From Desulfobacterales bacterium CG23_combo_of_CG06-09_8_20_14_all_52_9 (GTDB lineage: Bacteria; Desulfobacterota; Desulfobacteria; Desulfobacterales; UBA2156), in assembly GCA_002771315.1 (NCBI GenBank), contig PCSF01000161.1:1478-12397 (forward strand): a DNA stretch of 10,920 nucleotides, read 5' to 3'. Shown here piece after piece: positions 1 through 6,225 of the stretch. Positions within the stretch are counted from its first letter, which is position 1, and every line of letters begins with the position of its first letter. The translations under genes were made by a program, and so were the position numbers. The notes beneath the pieces are model-generated. The model saw only the letters and a list, made by a program, of their open reading frames with translations, ran no database searches and was not told the DNA's origin.

Positions 1-1248
1 CACGACTCGGACCCGTCGCCCGTTCCTTTCTCCTTTTTCAGCGATGAGGTCCGCCTCCCCCAGTTGCCCAGTTTCATCGGCCACACCAATCCCATAAGTC
101 ACCGGATCGTGCGTGACAACCTGAAGCGCAGCGCCCTGTATGGCGGCAGGATCCACGGCGTTTCGGCACGATACTGCCCTTCCCTGGAAGACAAGGTGGT
201 CCGTTTTTCCGAGAGGGATCAGCATCAGGTCATCCTGGAACCCGAGGGGCTCGATACCGACGAAGTCTACGCCAGCGGCCTGGGAAACAGCCTCCCCATG
301 GAGATCCAGGTCGAGCTTGTCCGATCCGTACACGGCCTGGAAGAGGCGCAGATCGTCCGACCGGCCTATGCCATCGAGTATGACTACCTGAATCCCAATC
401 AGCTCAAGCCGACCCTGGAGACCAAGCGGGTGGAGGGTCTATTCCTGGCCGGTCAGATCAATGGCACTTCGGGTTACGAGGAGGCCGCCGCCCAGGGGCT
501 TTGGGCCGGCATCAATGCCGCCTTGAAAGTCCAAAAACAACCGCCCTTTATTCTGGACCGTTCCCAGGCATACATGGGGGTCCTCGTGGACGACCTGATT
601 ACCCGGGGGACACTGGAACCTTACCGCATGTTCACCTCCCGGGCCGAGTATCGTTTGTTGCTCCGGGAAGACAACGCGGATCTGCGCCTGGTGGAAATCG
701 GATACGGCCTCGGCCTTCTGCCGGCCGAAGCGGCAAAAACGATCCGGGAAAGAAAGCAACAGATTGCCGAAGAGATTCGACGGATCAAGTCCGCGGTGAT
801 CAAGCCGTCGGCCGATGTGAACGCCTATCTGAAACGCCGGGATTCTCTTCCGCTGACGGACGGGACCCGACTGGACCAATTGCTGAAACGACCCGGGCTG
901 GATTATGATGTGGTATTGAACCTCTCCAGGCCGCCGACCCCAATACCCGAAAGGGTTTCCAAACAAGCGGAGATTGAAATCAAATATGAAGGGTATATCC
1001 GCCGTCAGCTCAATGAAATCGAAAAATTCAAGAATCTGGAAGCCCAAAAAATCCCCGGCGATTTCGACTTCAAAAACGTCCATGGACTTTCAAGTGAACT
1101 CAAGCAAAAACTTGCCGCCGTCATGCCGGTATCCCTTGGACAAGCCTCCCGGGTGGATGGAATGACCCCTTCTGCGCTGTCCGTATTGATGATCGCCTTA
1201 CACGCCAGGAAGAGCGGCGATCCCTCCCGAGGGGCGTATTCGCCTTGA
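1..1248 (+). CDS. mnmG: MnmG (GidA), tRNA uridine-34 carboxymethylaminomethyl modification enzyme, 3' part
   Basis: The frame is open from base 1 to TGA at 1246-1248, giving 415 codons. The family is usually about 630 residues, so roughly the first 200, including the N-terminal FAD-binding glycine motif, lie upstream of the window. Visible family signatures are RYCPSIEDKV-like RYCPSLEDKV (Cys codon 175-177, matching the conserved second catalytic-region cysteine), AGQINGTSGYEEAAAQGL at about 450-503, and LEPYRMFTSRAEYRLLLRED at about 613-672. The C-terminal helical domain carries YEGYIRRQ, LS.EL, GQASRVDGMTPSALS. With MnmE, the FAD enzyme installs the (carboxymethyl)aminomethyl group on U34 of certain tRNAs in the cytoplasm; that role is family knowledge. 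No mnmE or rsmG is visible nearby. A TTG at 64 could be taken as a start, but homology continues upstream of it, so the gene is simply cut by the window edge. Confidence 0.97.
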   Translation, partial: HDSDPSPVPFSFFSDEVRLPQLPSFIGHTNPISHRIVRDNLKRSALYGGRIHGVSARYCPSLEDKVVRFSERDQHQVILEPEGLDTDEVYASGLGNSLPMEIQVELVRSVHGLEEAQIVRPAYAIEYDYLNPNQLKPTLETKRVEGLFLAGQINGTSGYEEAAAQGLWAGINAALKVQKQPPFILDRSQAYMGVLVDDLITRGTLEPYRMFTSRAEYRLLLREDNADLRLVEIGYGLGLLPAEAAKTIRERKQQIAEEIRRIKSAVIKPSADVNAYLKRRDSLPLTDGTRLDQLLKRPGLDYDVVLNLSRPPTPIPERVSKQAEIEIKYEGYIRRQLNEIEKFKNLEAQKIPGDFDFKNVHGLSSELKQKLAAVMPVSLGQASRVDGMTPSALSVLMIALHARKSGDPSRGAYSP

Positions 1249-1286
1249 CAGATTATTCATTTTTCTTTAAGTTATAAATATATAAG
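1245..1286 (+). promoter_or_regulatory. Possible promoter for the dnaJ-like gene
   Basis: A perfect TTGACA lies at 1245-1250, overlapping the mnmG stop codon, and is followed by an AT-rich stretch with TATAAA (1273-1278) and TATAAG (1281-1286). Spacing is poor: at the ideal 16-18 bases only weak matches such as TTAAGT are present, while the good -10-like boxes sit 22 or more bases away. The gap before the next gene is 112 bases and much more AT-rich than its surroundings, which supports a regulatory role in general. No CIRCE-type repeat or clear sigma-32 -10 box was found. Confidence 0.25.
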
Positions 1287-1360
1287 CAATTTGAAAAACG
1301 CTCGGGAATCCCCCTCGGACACAATCCGTAAATAGGGAGAAGCACAAGAAACGATCCGTC

Positions 1361-2281
1361 ATGCCGGATAAAGACTACTACCAGACTCTCGGTGTTTCCA
1401 AAGGGGCCTCCAAGGAAGAAGTCAAGAAGGCCTACCGGAAACTGGCCATGAAATACCATCCCGACCATGCCAAGGGAGACAAGTCCGCCGAGGAAAAATT
1501 CAAGCACATCAGCGAAGCCTACGCCGTGCTCAGCGATGATGAAAAGCGTAAGCAGTATGATACATACGGATCCGCCGGATTCCAGCAGCGCTTTTCCCAG
1601 GAAGACATCTTCAGGGGGTTCGATTTCAGCGAAATTTTACGGGAATTCGGGCTGGGAGGGTCATCGTCTTCCCGTGGCAGAGGCAGCGGGATGCGGTTTT
1701 CGTTCGGATCGAGGCCCCCCTTCGACTTTCATGGACAACATACCCAAGAAAATCAGGCCAAGGGGCAGGATTTGATTTATGAGCTTCCCCTGACACCCCT
1801 AGAAGTGGCTACCGGTACCACCAAACGTATCTCCTTTCATCATGGCAGGGAAACCCGAAACCTGACGGTCAAGATCCCCAAAGGCATGATCAGCGGGAAG
1901 AAGCTTCGGCTTACCGGAAAAGGGGAGCCGAGCCCCTTCGGAGGCGCATCCGGGGATCTGTTCATTCAATCCAAGGTGATGGAAGACCCGATGTTTTCCG
2001 TGGATGGATATGATCTCAGCATGAACTGGGAAATTCGGCTCAGCGAAGCCCTGTTGGGGACCACCCTGTCCATCCCCACCCTGGAAAAAAAGTCGCTTAC
2101 CCTGACCGTCCCGCCGGGAACGCGGCACAAGACCCGGATGCGTCTGGCCGGCCATGGCCTGCCGCATATGAAAGGGAGCGGGAAAGGGGACTTGTATGTG
2201 AACCTCCTGGTAAACACCCCAAAAAAACTCACCACCCAGCAGAAAAAACTGGTTGAGGAATTGGCCAAATCCGGATTGTAA
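1361..2281 (+). CDS. DnaJ/CbpA-type co-chaperone (type II Hsp40)
   Basis: This 306-residue protein has the type II Hsp40 layout. The J domain spans about residues 4-70, with the HPD motif at 33-35 that stimulates DnaK ATP hydrolysis. A Gly/Phe/Ser-rich linker at about 71-115 (GFDF, GLGGSSSSRGRGSG, FSFGSRPPF) follows, then two beta-rich client-binding domains from about 130 to the end (YELPLTPLEVATGTTKRI; LSEALLGTTLSIPTLE). There is no CxxCxGxG zinc region and I see no cysteine at all, which separates it from classical DnaJ. Its length equals that of E. coli CbpA. No dnaK or grpE lies beside it, again more like CbpA than dnaJ. The start is ATG 1361; upstream GGGAGA at about 1336-1341 is rather far for a ribosome site. 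The next gene starts 38 bases downstream, so co-transcription with hpt is likely. An accessory J protein is the most careful description. Confidence 0.93.
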   Translation: MPDKDYYQTLGVSKGASKEEVKKAYRKLAMKYHPDHAKGDKSAEEKFKHISEAYAVLSDDEKRKQYDTYGSAGFQQRFSQEDIFRGFDFSEILREFGLGGSSSSRGRGSGMRFSFGSRPPFDFHGQHTQENQAKGQDLIYELPLTPLEVATGTTKRISFHHGRETRNLTVKIPKGMISGKKLRLTGKGEPSPFGGASGDLFIQSKVMEDPMFSVDGYDLSMNWEIRLSEALLGTTLSIPTLEKKSLTLTVPPGTRHKTRMRLAGHGLPHMKGSGKGDLYVNLLVNTPKKLTTQQKKLVEELAKSGL

Positions 2282-2319
2282 TCGTAAACGCAGGAACCAG
2301 GCCCAGAAAGACCTGATAC

Positions 2320-2838
2320 ATGCCGGAATTGATTCCCATTCTATCAAGAGACCGAATACAGGAGCTGGTTTCCGGCATGGCGACTCGAATTTCCCATGAC
2401 TATCGAAATGGGGACCTCGTTCTCATCGCGGTGCTCAAGGGGGCTTTTATCTTCCTGGCGGACCTCATGCGGGCGCTGACCATTCCTGTCTGCATCGACT
2501 TTGTCCAACTCTCAAGCTATGGGACCGGTATCGATTCCTCTGAAAAGCCGTTTCTAAAAAAAGGAGTGGATGCGGATATACGGTCTAAGGATGTGCTGAT
2601 CATCGAGGACATCGTGGATACGGGCTTGACAATGGCCTTTCTCATAGATTATATAGGCACATTAGGGCCTAGAACAATTAAGACCTGTGCTTTTCTCGAC
2701 AAATGGGAACGGCGTAAGGTTGAAATTCGTCTGGACTATGTCTGTCAAAAGGTTGAAAGCGGATTCCTTGTGGGATACGGGCTGGATTACGACGAAAGCT
2801 ACCGCGCTCTGCCGGAAATCTACCGTTTAACCGTATAG
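2320..2838 (+). CDS. hpt: Hypoxanthine(-guanine) phosphoribosyltransferase
   Basis: This 172-residue cytoplasmic purine-salvage enzyme transfers ribose-5-phosphate from PRPP to hypoxanthine or guanine, giving IMP or GMP. Seen in order: the LKG turn (residues 39-41) that binds pyrophosphate, the SSYG flexible loop (65-68), the PRPP-binding signature EDIVDTGLT (96-104) with its two acidic residues, and the C-terminal VGYGLDYDESYRALPEI purine-site segment. The length is typical for bacterial Hpt. The start is ATG 2320 with only a weak AGAAAG upstream; TAG is at 2836-2838. The following gene begins after 15 bases and shares the likely transcript. Around 2640-2690 the codons turn AT-rich (ATA, AGA, TTA, ATT), unlike the flanking sequence, but the motifs on both sides are intact. 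Whether hypoxanthine or guanine is preferred cannot be read from sequence. Confidence 0.96.
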   Translation: MPELIPILSRDRIQELVSGMATRISHDYRNGDLVLIAVLKGAFIFLADLMRALTIPVCIDFVQLSSYGTGIDSSEKPFLKKGVDADIRSKDVLIIEDIVDTGLTMAFLIDYIGTLGPRTIKTCAFLDKWERRKVEIRLDYVCQKVESGFLVGYGLDYDESYRALPEIYRLTV

Positions 2839-2853
2839 AAGGGGAGAGGCATC

Positions 2854-4344
2854 ATGATCGTTACCTGCCAAAAATGCTCCAGCCGGTTTGCTCTGGATGA
2901 AACCGTCCTGAAAAAGGAAGGGTCAAAGGTCCAATGCTCCAAATGCAAAGACATCTTTACGGTCTTTCCGCCGTCTGAAAAAGCATCGGCGGAAAAAGAC
3001 GAGGGGGACAACCTTTTTAAAGATTTGATGCCGAAAGATTCTGAACCTGCAGCCATCTCGGAAGATACTCAGGCCTTTCTTAAAGAAACCCCCTATGACT
3101 TTGAAACGCCGGATGCGGGAAAAGAAATACCCTCTGACTTTAGCACCCTTGATCTTTCTGAAAAGCCGGAAACTGATCTCACCAAGGGCGATTTCGAATT
3201 CGTTTTAGAGGAAGATTCAGAAATCGACGGGGGCATTTCATCAGCCCAAAAACCTGGCGGCTCAGGAAGGGCCGATCCGGATATCAGCGAACTCGAAGAG
3301 ATCTTCAGGATCGAGACGGAGGCCAAGCCGGAAAAAGAACCGGTAGAAGCGCCGGGAATCCTCTTAGAGGAAGAACCTAAAGAACCGATCACCGAATTTG
3401 ACATCGAGACCCTGAAGGAACCTGTTCTAGAAAGCGAAGAAAAAGAGAGCCCGGTCGAAACTCCAACCAAGGAGTTCGAGACATCTGAAGCCGTTGCCAA
3501 GGCCGACGTCATTGATGAACTGGACCTCAGCGAGTTCAAGGAAGAAACCCCGGCCGAAACGGCAGTGCCCGCAGCAAAGGCTTTTTTGGAAAAAGCTCCC
3601 GCAGATGAATTTCAGATCGAATCCGAAGAGCCCCTCGAATTGGAAACCCGGGAACCCATTGCCACCGAAAGCGGGGCAAAAGCAGATCGATTCGCCGGTA
3701 TTGCCAAAGACCGCTTTGAAGAAGCGCCTCAGTTCATTGATCAAGACGTCGAACCTCTCCCTGAGCCGGAGGAACTGCCTCCGGAAACCTATTCGCTTAC
3801 AGGAAAACCGAAACGAATCGGTTCATTTTTACGGGGACTGTTGATTCTTATTCTTATCGCAGGGGCCGGTTACGGCGCTTTTATTCTGACGAACCGAATG
3901 GGCATTTCCATTCCTTTTCTGAGCAATTTTTCAAAGACAAAAGCCGCGGCTCCGGGAAACCTTCGGATTCAGATTTTAGATGTGGACGGTCACTTTATCA
4001 CCAGTCCGGAACACGGAAAACGCTTCGTCATATCGGGTAAAATCAAAAACGACTACACCCAGGCCAGAAGAGATATCCAGATTACCGGCAACTTGCTCAG
4101 AAAAGGGCAACAGATCATCACCAGCAAAACGGTTTACAGCGGCAACCTGATCCCGGAAACCGACCTTGTCAAAATGGACATGGACGCCATCGATGCCCGC
4201 CTCTCCGGCCGGCCGGCCGGAGGTGTGACTCAAACGAGTCTCAATCCCAGGCAGACAGGATCCTTTATGATCGTTTTCGGGAAACTGCCCAAGAACCTGG
4301 AAGAATACAGCGTGACCGTGAATGACTCCCAGGCGGCAAAATGA
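2854..4344 (+). CDS. MJ0042-type zinc-ribbon, acidic linker, single-TM protein with DUF3426-like C-terminus
   Basis: This 496-residue protein has four parts. Residues 1-35 form a zinc ribbon of the MJ0042 type, CQKC...CSKC with cysteines 5, 8, 28 and 31. Residues about 40-320 are a strongly acidic, Glu/Pro/Lys-rich and probably disordered linker, in which LDLSE recurs at 99-103 and 223-227 with a related DISELEEIF at 143-151. One hydrophobic helix (about 328-346, LLILILIAGAGYGAFIL) is preceded by basic residues, which predicts an N-in topology. Residues about 365-490 look like the DUF3426 extracytoplasmic domain (LRIQILDVDGHF, GKRFVISGKIKND, GSFMIVFGKLP). A strong ribosome site, GGGGAGAGG at 2841-2849, fixes the ATG. 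Function is unknown: zinc-ribbon proteins with acidic linkers occur at cell poles or in motility complexes of some deltaproteobacteria, but nothing here proves that. Its domain order matches generic zinc-ribbon/DUF3426 family members. Confidence 0.88.
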   Translation: MIVTCQKCSSRFALDETVLKKEGSKVQCSKCKDIFTVFPPSEKASAEKDEGDNLFKDLMPKDSEPAAISEDTQAFLKETPYDFETPDAGKEIPSDFSTLDLSEKPETDLTKGDFEFVLEEDSEIDGGISSAQKPGGSGRADPDISELEEIFRIETEAKPEKEPVEAPGILLEEEPKEPITEFDIETLKEPVLESEEKESPVETPTKEFETSEAVAKADVIDELDLSEFKEETPAETAVPAAKAFLEKAPADEFQIESEEPLELETREPIATESGAKADRFAGIAKDRFEEAPQFIDQDVEPLPEPEELPPETYSLTGKPKRIGSFLRGLLILILIAGAGYGAFILTNRMGISIPFLSNFSKTKAAAPGNLRIQILDVDGHFITSPEHGKRFVISGKIKNDYTQARRDIQITGNLLRKGQQIITSKTVYSGNLIPETDLVKMDMDAIDARLSGRPAGGVTQTSLNPRQTGSFMIVFGKLPKNLEEYSVTVNDSQAAK

Positions 4345-4354
4345 CGGTTTCGAC

Positions 4355-4384
4355 TTGACTCTTTCTGAAATCCTCTGGTAAAAG
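4355..4384 (+). promoter_or_regulatory. Likely sigma-70 promoter of the tRNA
   Basis: TTGACT at 4355-4360 and TAAAAG at 4379-4384 are separated by 18 bases. They are followed by the GC-rich GCCCGGTGCC (4384-4393), and the mature tRNA begins about 16 bases after the -10 box. A GC-rich discriminator just after the -10 is typical of stable-RNA promoters under stringent control; that link is established for enterobacteria and inferred here. Confidence 0.55.
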
Positions 4385-4399
4385 CCCGGTGCCTTCTCT

Positions 4400-4476
4400 G
4401 GCGATGTAGCTCAGGTGGTCAGAGCATGCGGCTCATATCCGCAGTGTCCGGGGTTCAAATCCCTGCATCGCCACCA
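4400..4476 (+). tRNA. tRNA-Met (CAT), elongator
   Basis: A full cloverleaf can be drawn over 77 bases. The acceptor GGCGATG (4400-4406) pairs with CATCGCC (4466-4472). The D stem is GCTC/GAGC (4409-4412 with 4422-4425). The anticodon stem TGCGG/CCGCA (4427-4431 with 4439-4443) carries loop CTCATAT and anticodon CAT at 4434-4436. The variable loop is GTGTC, and the T stem CGGGG/CCCTG (4449-4453 with 4461-4465) has loop TTCAAAT. The discriminator A is at 4473 and CCA is encoded at 4474-4476. The first pair is G-C, and the anticodon stem lacks the initiator's three G-C pairs, so it is not tRNA-fMet. A CAT anticodon could also mean lysidine-modified tRNA-Ile2, but the body resembles elongator tRNA-Met. 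Confidence 0.93.
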
Positions 4477-4485
4477 GATAGAATT

Positions 4486-4519
4486 AAAAGCCGAACCTTC
4501 AAAAAGGGGCGGCTTTTTT
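4486..4519 (+). terminator. Rho-independent terminator after the tRNA
   Basis: An 8-bp stem, AAAAGCCG (4486-4493) with CGGCTTTT (4510-4517), runs into a T tract ending at 4519. The loop contains a weaker inner pairing, CCTT (4496-4499) with AAGG (4504-4507). It sits 9 bases after the tRNA CCA, which isolates the tRNA transcript from the downstream gene. Confidence 0.85.
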
Positions 4520-4589
4520 ATTGTCTCAGTCCCCGAACAGAACCATAAGGGTAAAATCATTAAAAAGCCAAAAGGCCTGAAAGAAGCCG

Positions 4590-4991
4590 ATGAAAAACCG
4601 TATCCGCTCCATGTGCCTTTTTCTCCTGGGCGCCTGCCTTTCCTGTGCTTTCATTTCCTGCCAGCTTGCCCGGCCCGTCGGCGCAGCCATCGAACCGGCC
4701 AAGATTAATGACGGAGTCTACATAGGGAAAAGCAGCTCCGGTCCCAACAGCGCCACCGTTCGCGTGACTCTCAAAGACGGGAAAATTCAAGGCGTTGAGG
4801 TCCTCCGGCATTTTGCCTCCTGGAAGGGCAAGATCGTTGAAGAGACCATCCCCCGGCGAATTGTGTCGGAGCAATCCACCCGTGTCGATGCAGTCTCCGG
4901 CGCCACCAACAGCAGCGTGGTCCTGATGAACGCCGTCCAGGATGCCGTTGATAAGGCTTCTCAACATTCTGAAAGCAAGGGGATGGATTAG
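4590..4991 (+). CDS. Small exported FMN-binding-domain protein (PF04205-like)
   Basis: This 133-residue protein has a basic N-terminus and a hydrophobic segment (about 8-23) typical of an exported protein. Cysteines at 16 (LGAC), 19 and 24 (FISC) make a lipoprotein possible, but which one would be lipidated is unclear. The rest is a single FMN-binding domain: DGVYIGKSS, VRVTLKDGKIQGVEVLRH, IPRRIVSEQST, and DAVSGATNSS near residues 106-115. SGAT followed one residue later by S/T is the motif in NqrC and RnfG whose Thr receives FMN covalently through ApbE; here that Thr is intact. The domain stands alone, without NqrC/RnfG fusion, and no apbE or electron-transport partner is in the window. An extracytoplasmic redox role is inferred. 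The ribosome site is weak (AAAGAAG about 6 bases before ATG). The tRNA terminator lies upstream and a repeat downstream, so it is probably a single-gene unit. Confidence 0.85.
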   Translation: MKNRIRSMCLFLLGACLSCAFISCQLARPVGAAIEPAKINDGVYIGKSSSGPNSATVRVTLKDGKIQGVEVLRHFASWKGKIVEETIPRRIVSEQSTRVDAVSGATNSSVVLMNAVQDAVDKASQHSESKGMD

Positions 4992-5027
4992 AAATAGAGT
5001 TGTTTTTAAAAGAAGATGGCGCTACAC

Positions 5028-5044
5028 TTTTTTTGTTTTTTTTT
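5028..5044. other. T7-G-T9 tract downstream of the FMN-binding gene
   Basis: Seven T, one G and nine T lie 37 bases after the stop of the FMN-binding gene. No GC-rich hairpin directly precedes the tract, so a standard terminator cannot be claimed. It lies just outside the left end of the repeat element. Confidence 0.4.
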
Positions 5045-5058
5045 ACTCACTGACGTTT

Positions 5059-5211
5059 GATGAAATCGTAAAAACTCAAAATTAGGATGGTAAAGTAAAA
5101 AGCTTCAGATGCAAGGCGCACAAATCCTGAGGAATGAGGCGTACATATGGGTACGCCGCAATGATGAAGGATGCAGTGCAACGCAGCAGATGGACTTTTT
5201 ACGAAGCCATC
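5059..5211. repeat. MITE-like imperfect palindromic element with 6-bp flanking direct repeats
   Basis: The right end CTTTTTACGAAGCCATC (5195-5211) is the inverse complement, at 13 of 17 bases, of GATGAAATCGTAAAAAC at the left end (5059-5075). ACGTTT flanks both sides (5053-5058 and 5212-5217), as expected for a target-site duplication. Inside, nested inverted repeats could fold into a long interrupted hairpin: GGCGTAC/GTACGCC at the apex (5138-5144 with 5151-5157), ATCCT/AGGAT (5124-5128 with 5168-5172), GCAC/GTGC (5118-5121 with 5176-5179) and TAAAAAG/CTTTTTA (5096-5102 with 5195-5201). It encodes no protein. It fills most of the gap upstream of the DHH gene and ends 30 bases before its ATG. 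Non-autonomous transposable element or REP-like sequence is inferred; copy number cannot be known from one window. Confidence 0.72.
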
Positions 5212-5241
5212 ACGTTTGGACATGAGTGAAATAATCCATAC

Positions 5242-6222
5242 ATGGCCCTTTCATCCAAAGAAAAACTGAACCGCTTCTATCAGCAATTTTTGCCCAACGA
5301 CCAGGTCCTGATCGTCATTTTCGCGGATCCGGATGCCATCGCCTGTGCCATGGCCGTTAAAAGGTTGTTGTGGAGGCGTGTGGCCGGTGTGACGATCTCT
5401 CATATCAACGTCATCGAAAGACCGGATAACCTCGCCATGATCCGCCTGCTGAAAATTCCCATGGTCCACATCGATCGCATCAAGCCGGAGGTCTTCTCCC
5501 GTTTTGTCCTGGTGGATTCCCAGCCGGAGCATAATGCGCTCTTTTCCAGGATCCAGCCCCATGTCATCATCGACCATCATCCGGAAACGGAGACCAAGGC
5601 GCCTTTCATGGATATCCGCCCCCAGTACGGGGCCACGGCGAGCATTCTCACCGAATATCTGCAGGCCGCAAAAATCAAGCCCAGCGCCAAGCTGGCCACC
5701 GCCCTGGTTTATGCCGTCAAGATCGACACCAACGATTTCCAAAGAAAAACTCTGCCGGAAGATCTTCGGGCCTTTCAGTATCTTTATAAATATGCCAACA
5801 CCTCCCTGGTCCGCAAGATCGAACGGGCCTTTCTGAAGCTGGATTACCTGAAGTATTTTCGGGTGGCCCTGGAAAACAAGCGCCTAATAAAAGGCAATAT
5901 TTATACCCATCTTGGGCCGGTGACGAATGCGGATGTCTGCGTGCTCATCGCCGATTTTTTCATGGCAATCGACAAGGTGACCTGGAGTATCGTGTCCGGG
6001 CTATGGCAGGATAAACTGATCGTCATTTTCAGAAACGACGGACTTCGCAAAGACGCGGGGAAAATCGCAAAGCGCAGCTTCGGCCAGATGGGGACCGCCG
6101 GCGGACACAAAAGCATGGCGCGGGCGGAAATACCGGTTGCCACCTTGCAGGGGGGGCCCGACCTGAAAAACGACACCAGGGTTCTTTCCTGGATCATTAA
6201 AAAGACCCGGGAGAAAAACTGA
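5242..6222 (+). CDS. DHH/DHHA1 family phosphoesterase (NrnA-like)
   Basis: This 326-residue cytoplasmic metal-dependent phosphoesterase carries all the family motifs. These are FADPDAIACAM (D29 and D31) for motif I, LVDSQP (D92) for motif II, IDHHPE (D111, H112, H113) for motif III, KIDTNDF (D162) for motif IV, and the DHHA1 substrate-binding GGHKSMARAEIP (G287-H289). Related proteins cleave short oligoribonucleotides (nanoRNAs), 3'-phosphoadenosine 5'-phosphate or cyclic dinucleotides; which applies here cannot be read from sequence. Motif I is of the DPDAIA form rather than the PDGDAIGS form of typical NrnA, so the exact subfamily is open. ATG 5242 is the only in-frame start, because a TGA at 5227-5229 closes the frame upstream; no strong ribosome site is visible. 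It begins 24 bases after the repeat's right-hand flank and is followed after 3 bases by the next gene. Confidence 0.9.
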   Translation: MALSSKEKLNRFYQQFLPNDQVLIVIFADPDAIACAMAVKRLLWRRVAGVTISHINVIERPDNLAMIRLLKIPMVHIDRIKPEVFSRFVLVDSQPEHNALFSRIQPHVIIDHHPETETKAPFMDIRPQYGATASILTEYLQAAKIKPSAKLATALVYAVKIDTNDFQRKTLPEDLRAFQYLYKYANTSLVRKIERAFLKLDYLKYFRVALENKRLIKGNIYTHLGPVTNADVCVLIADFFMAIDKVTWSIVSGLWQDKLIVIFRNDGLRKDAGKIAKRSFGQMGTAGGHKSMARAEIPVATLQGGPDLKNDTRVLSWIIKKTREKN

Positions 6223-6225
6223 GTC

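Noticed and set aside
439..1083. Long open frame on the minus strand (about 214 codons) opposite mnmG
   Set aside because: It lies entirely antisense to conserved MnmG codons, has no recognisable motif or ribosome site, and its composition is what GC-rich antisense frames give by chance.
1799..2347. Minus-strand open frame of about 182 codons opposite the dnaJ-like gene
   Set aside because: It is antisense to a clearly conserved chaperone sequence, without motifs or an initiation context.
4521..4557. Promoter for the FMN-binding gene using TAAAAT at 4552-4557
   Set aside because: The -10 box is good, but the only -35-like hexamer (TTGTCT at 4521-4526) is 25 bases away, too far to support a call.
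4415..4708. Open frame of about 97 codons starting inside the tRNA
   Set aside because: It begins within the tRNA, crosses the terminator and overlaps the FMN-binding gene in another frame, so it is a chance frame.
5001..5044. T7-G-T9 tract as a terminator for the FMN-binding gene
   Set aside because: No stable GC-containing stem can be drawn immediately before the T-runs.
4400..5217. Genomic island or phage integration at the tRNA
   Set aside because: No integrase, phage gene or repeat of the tRNA 3' end was found; the only mobile-looking item is the small palindromic element.
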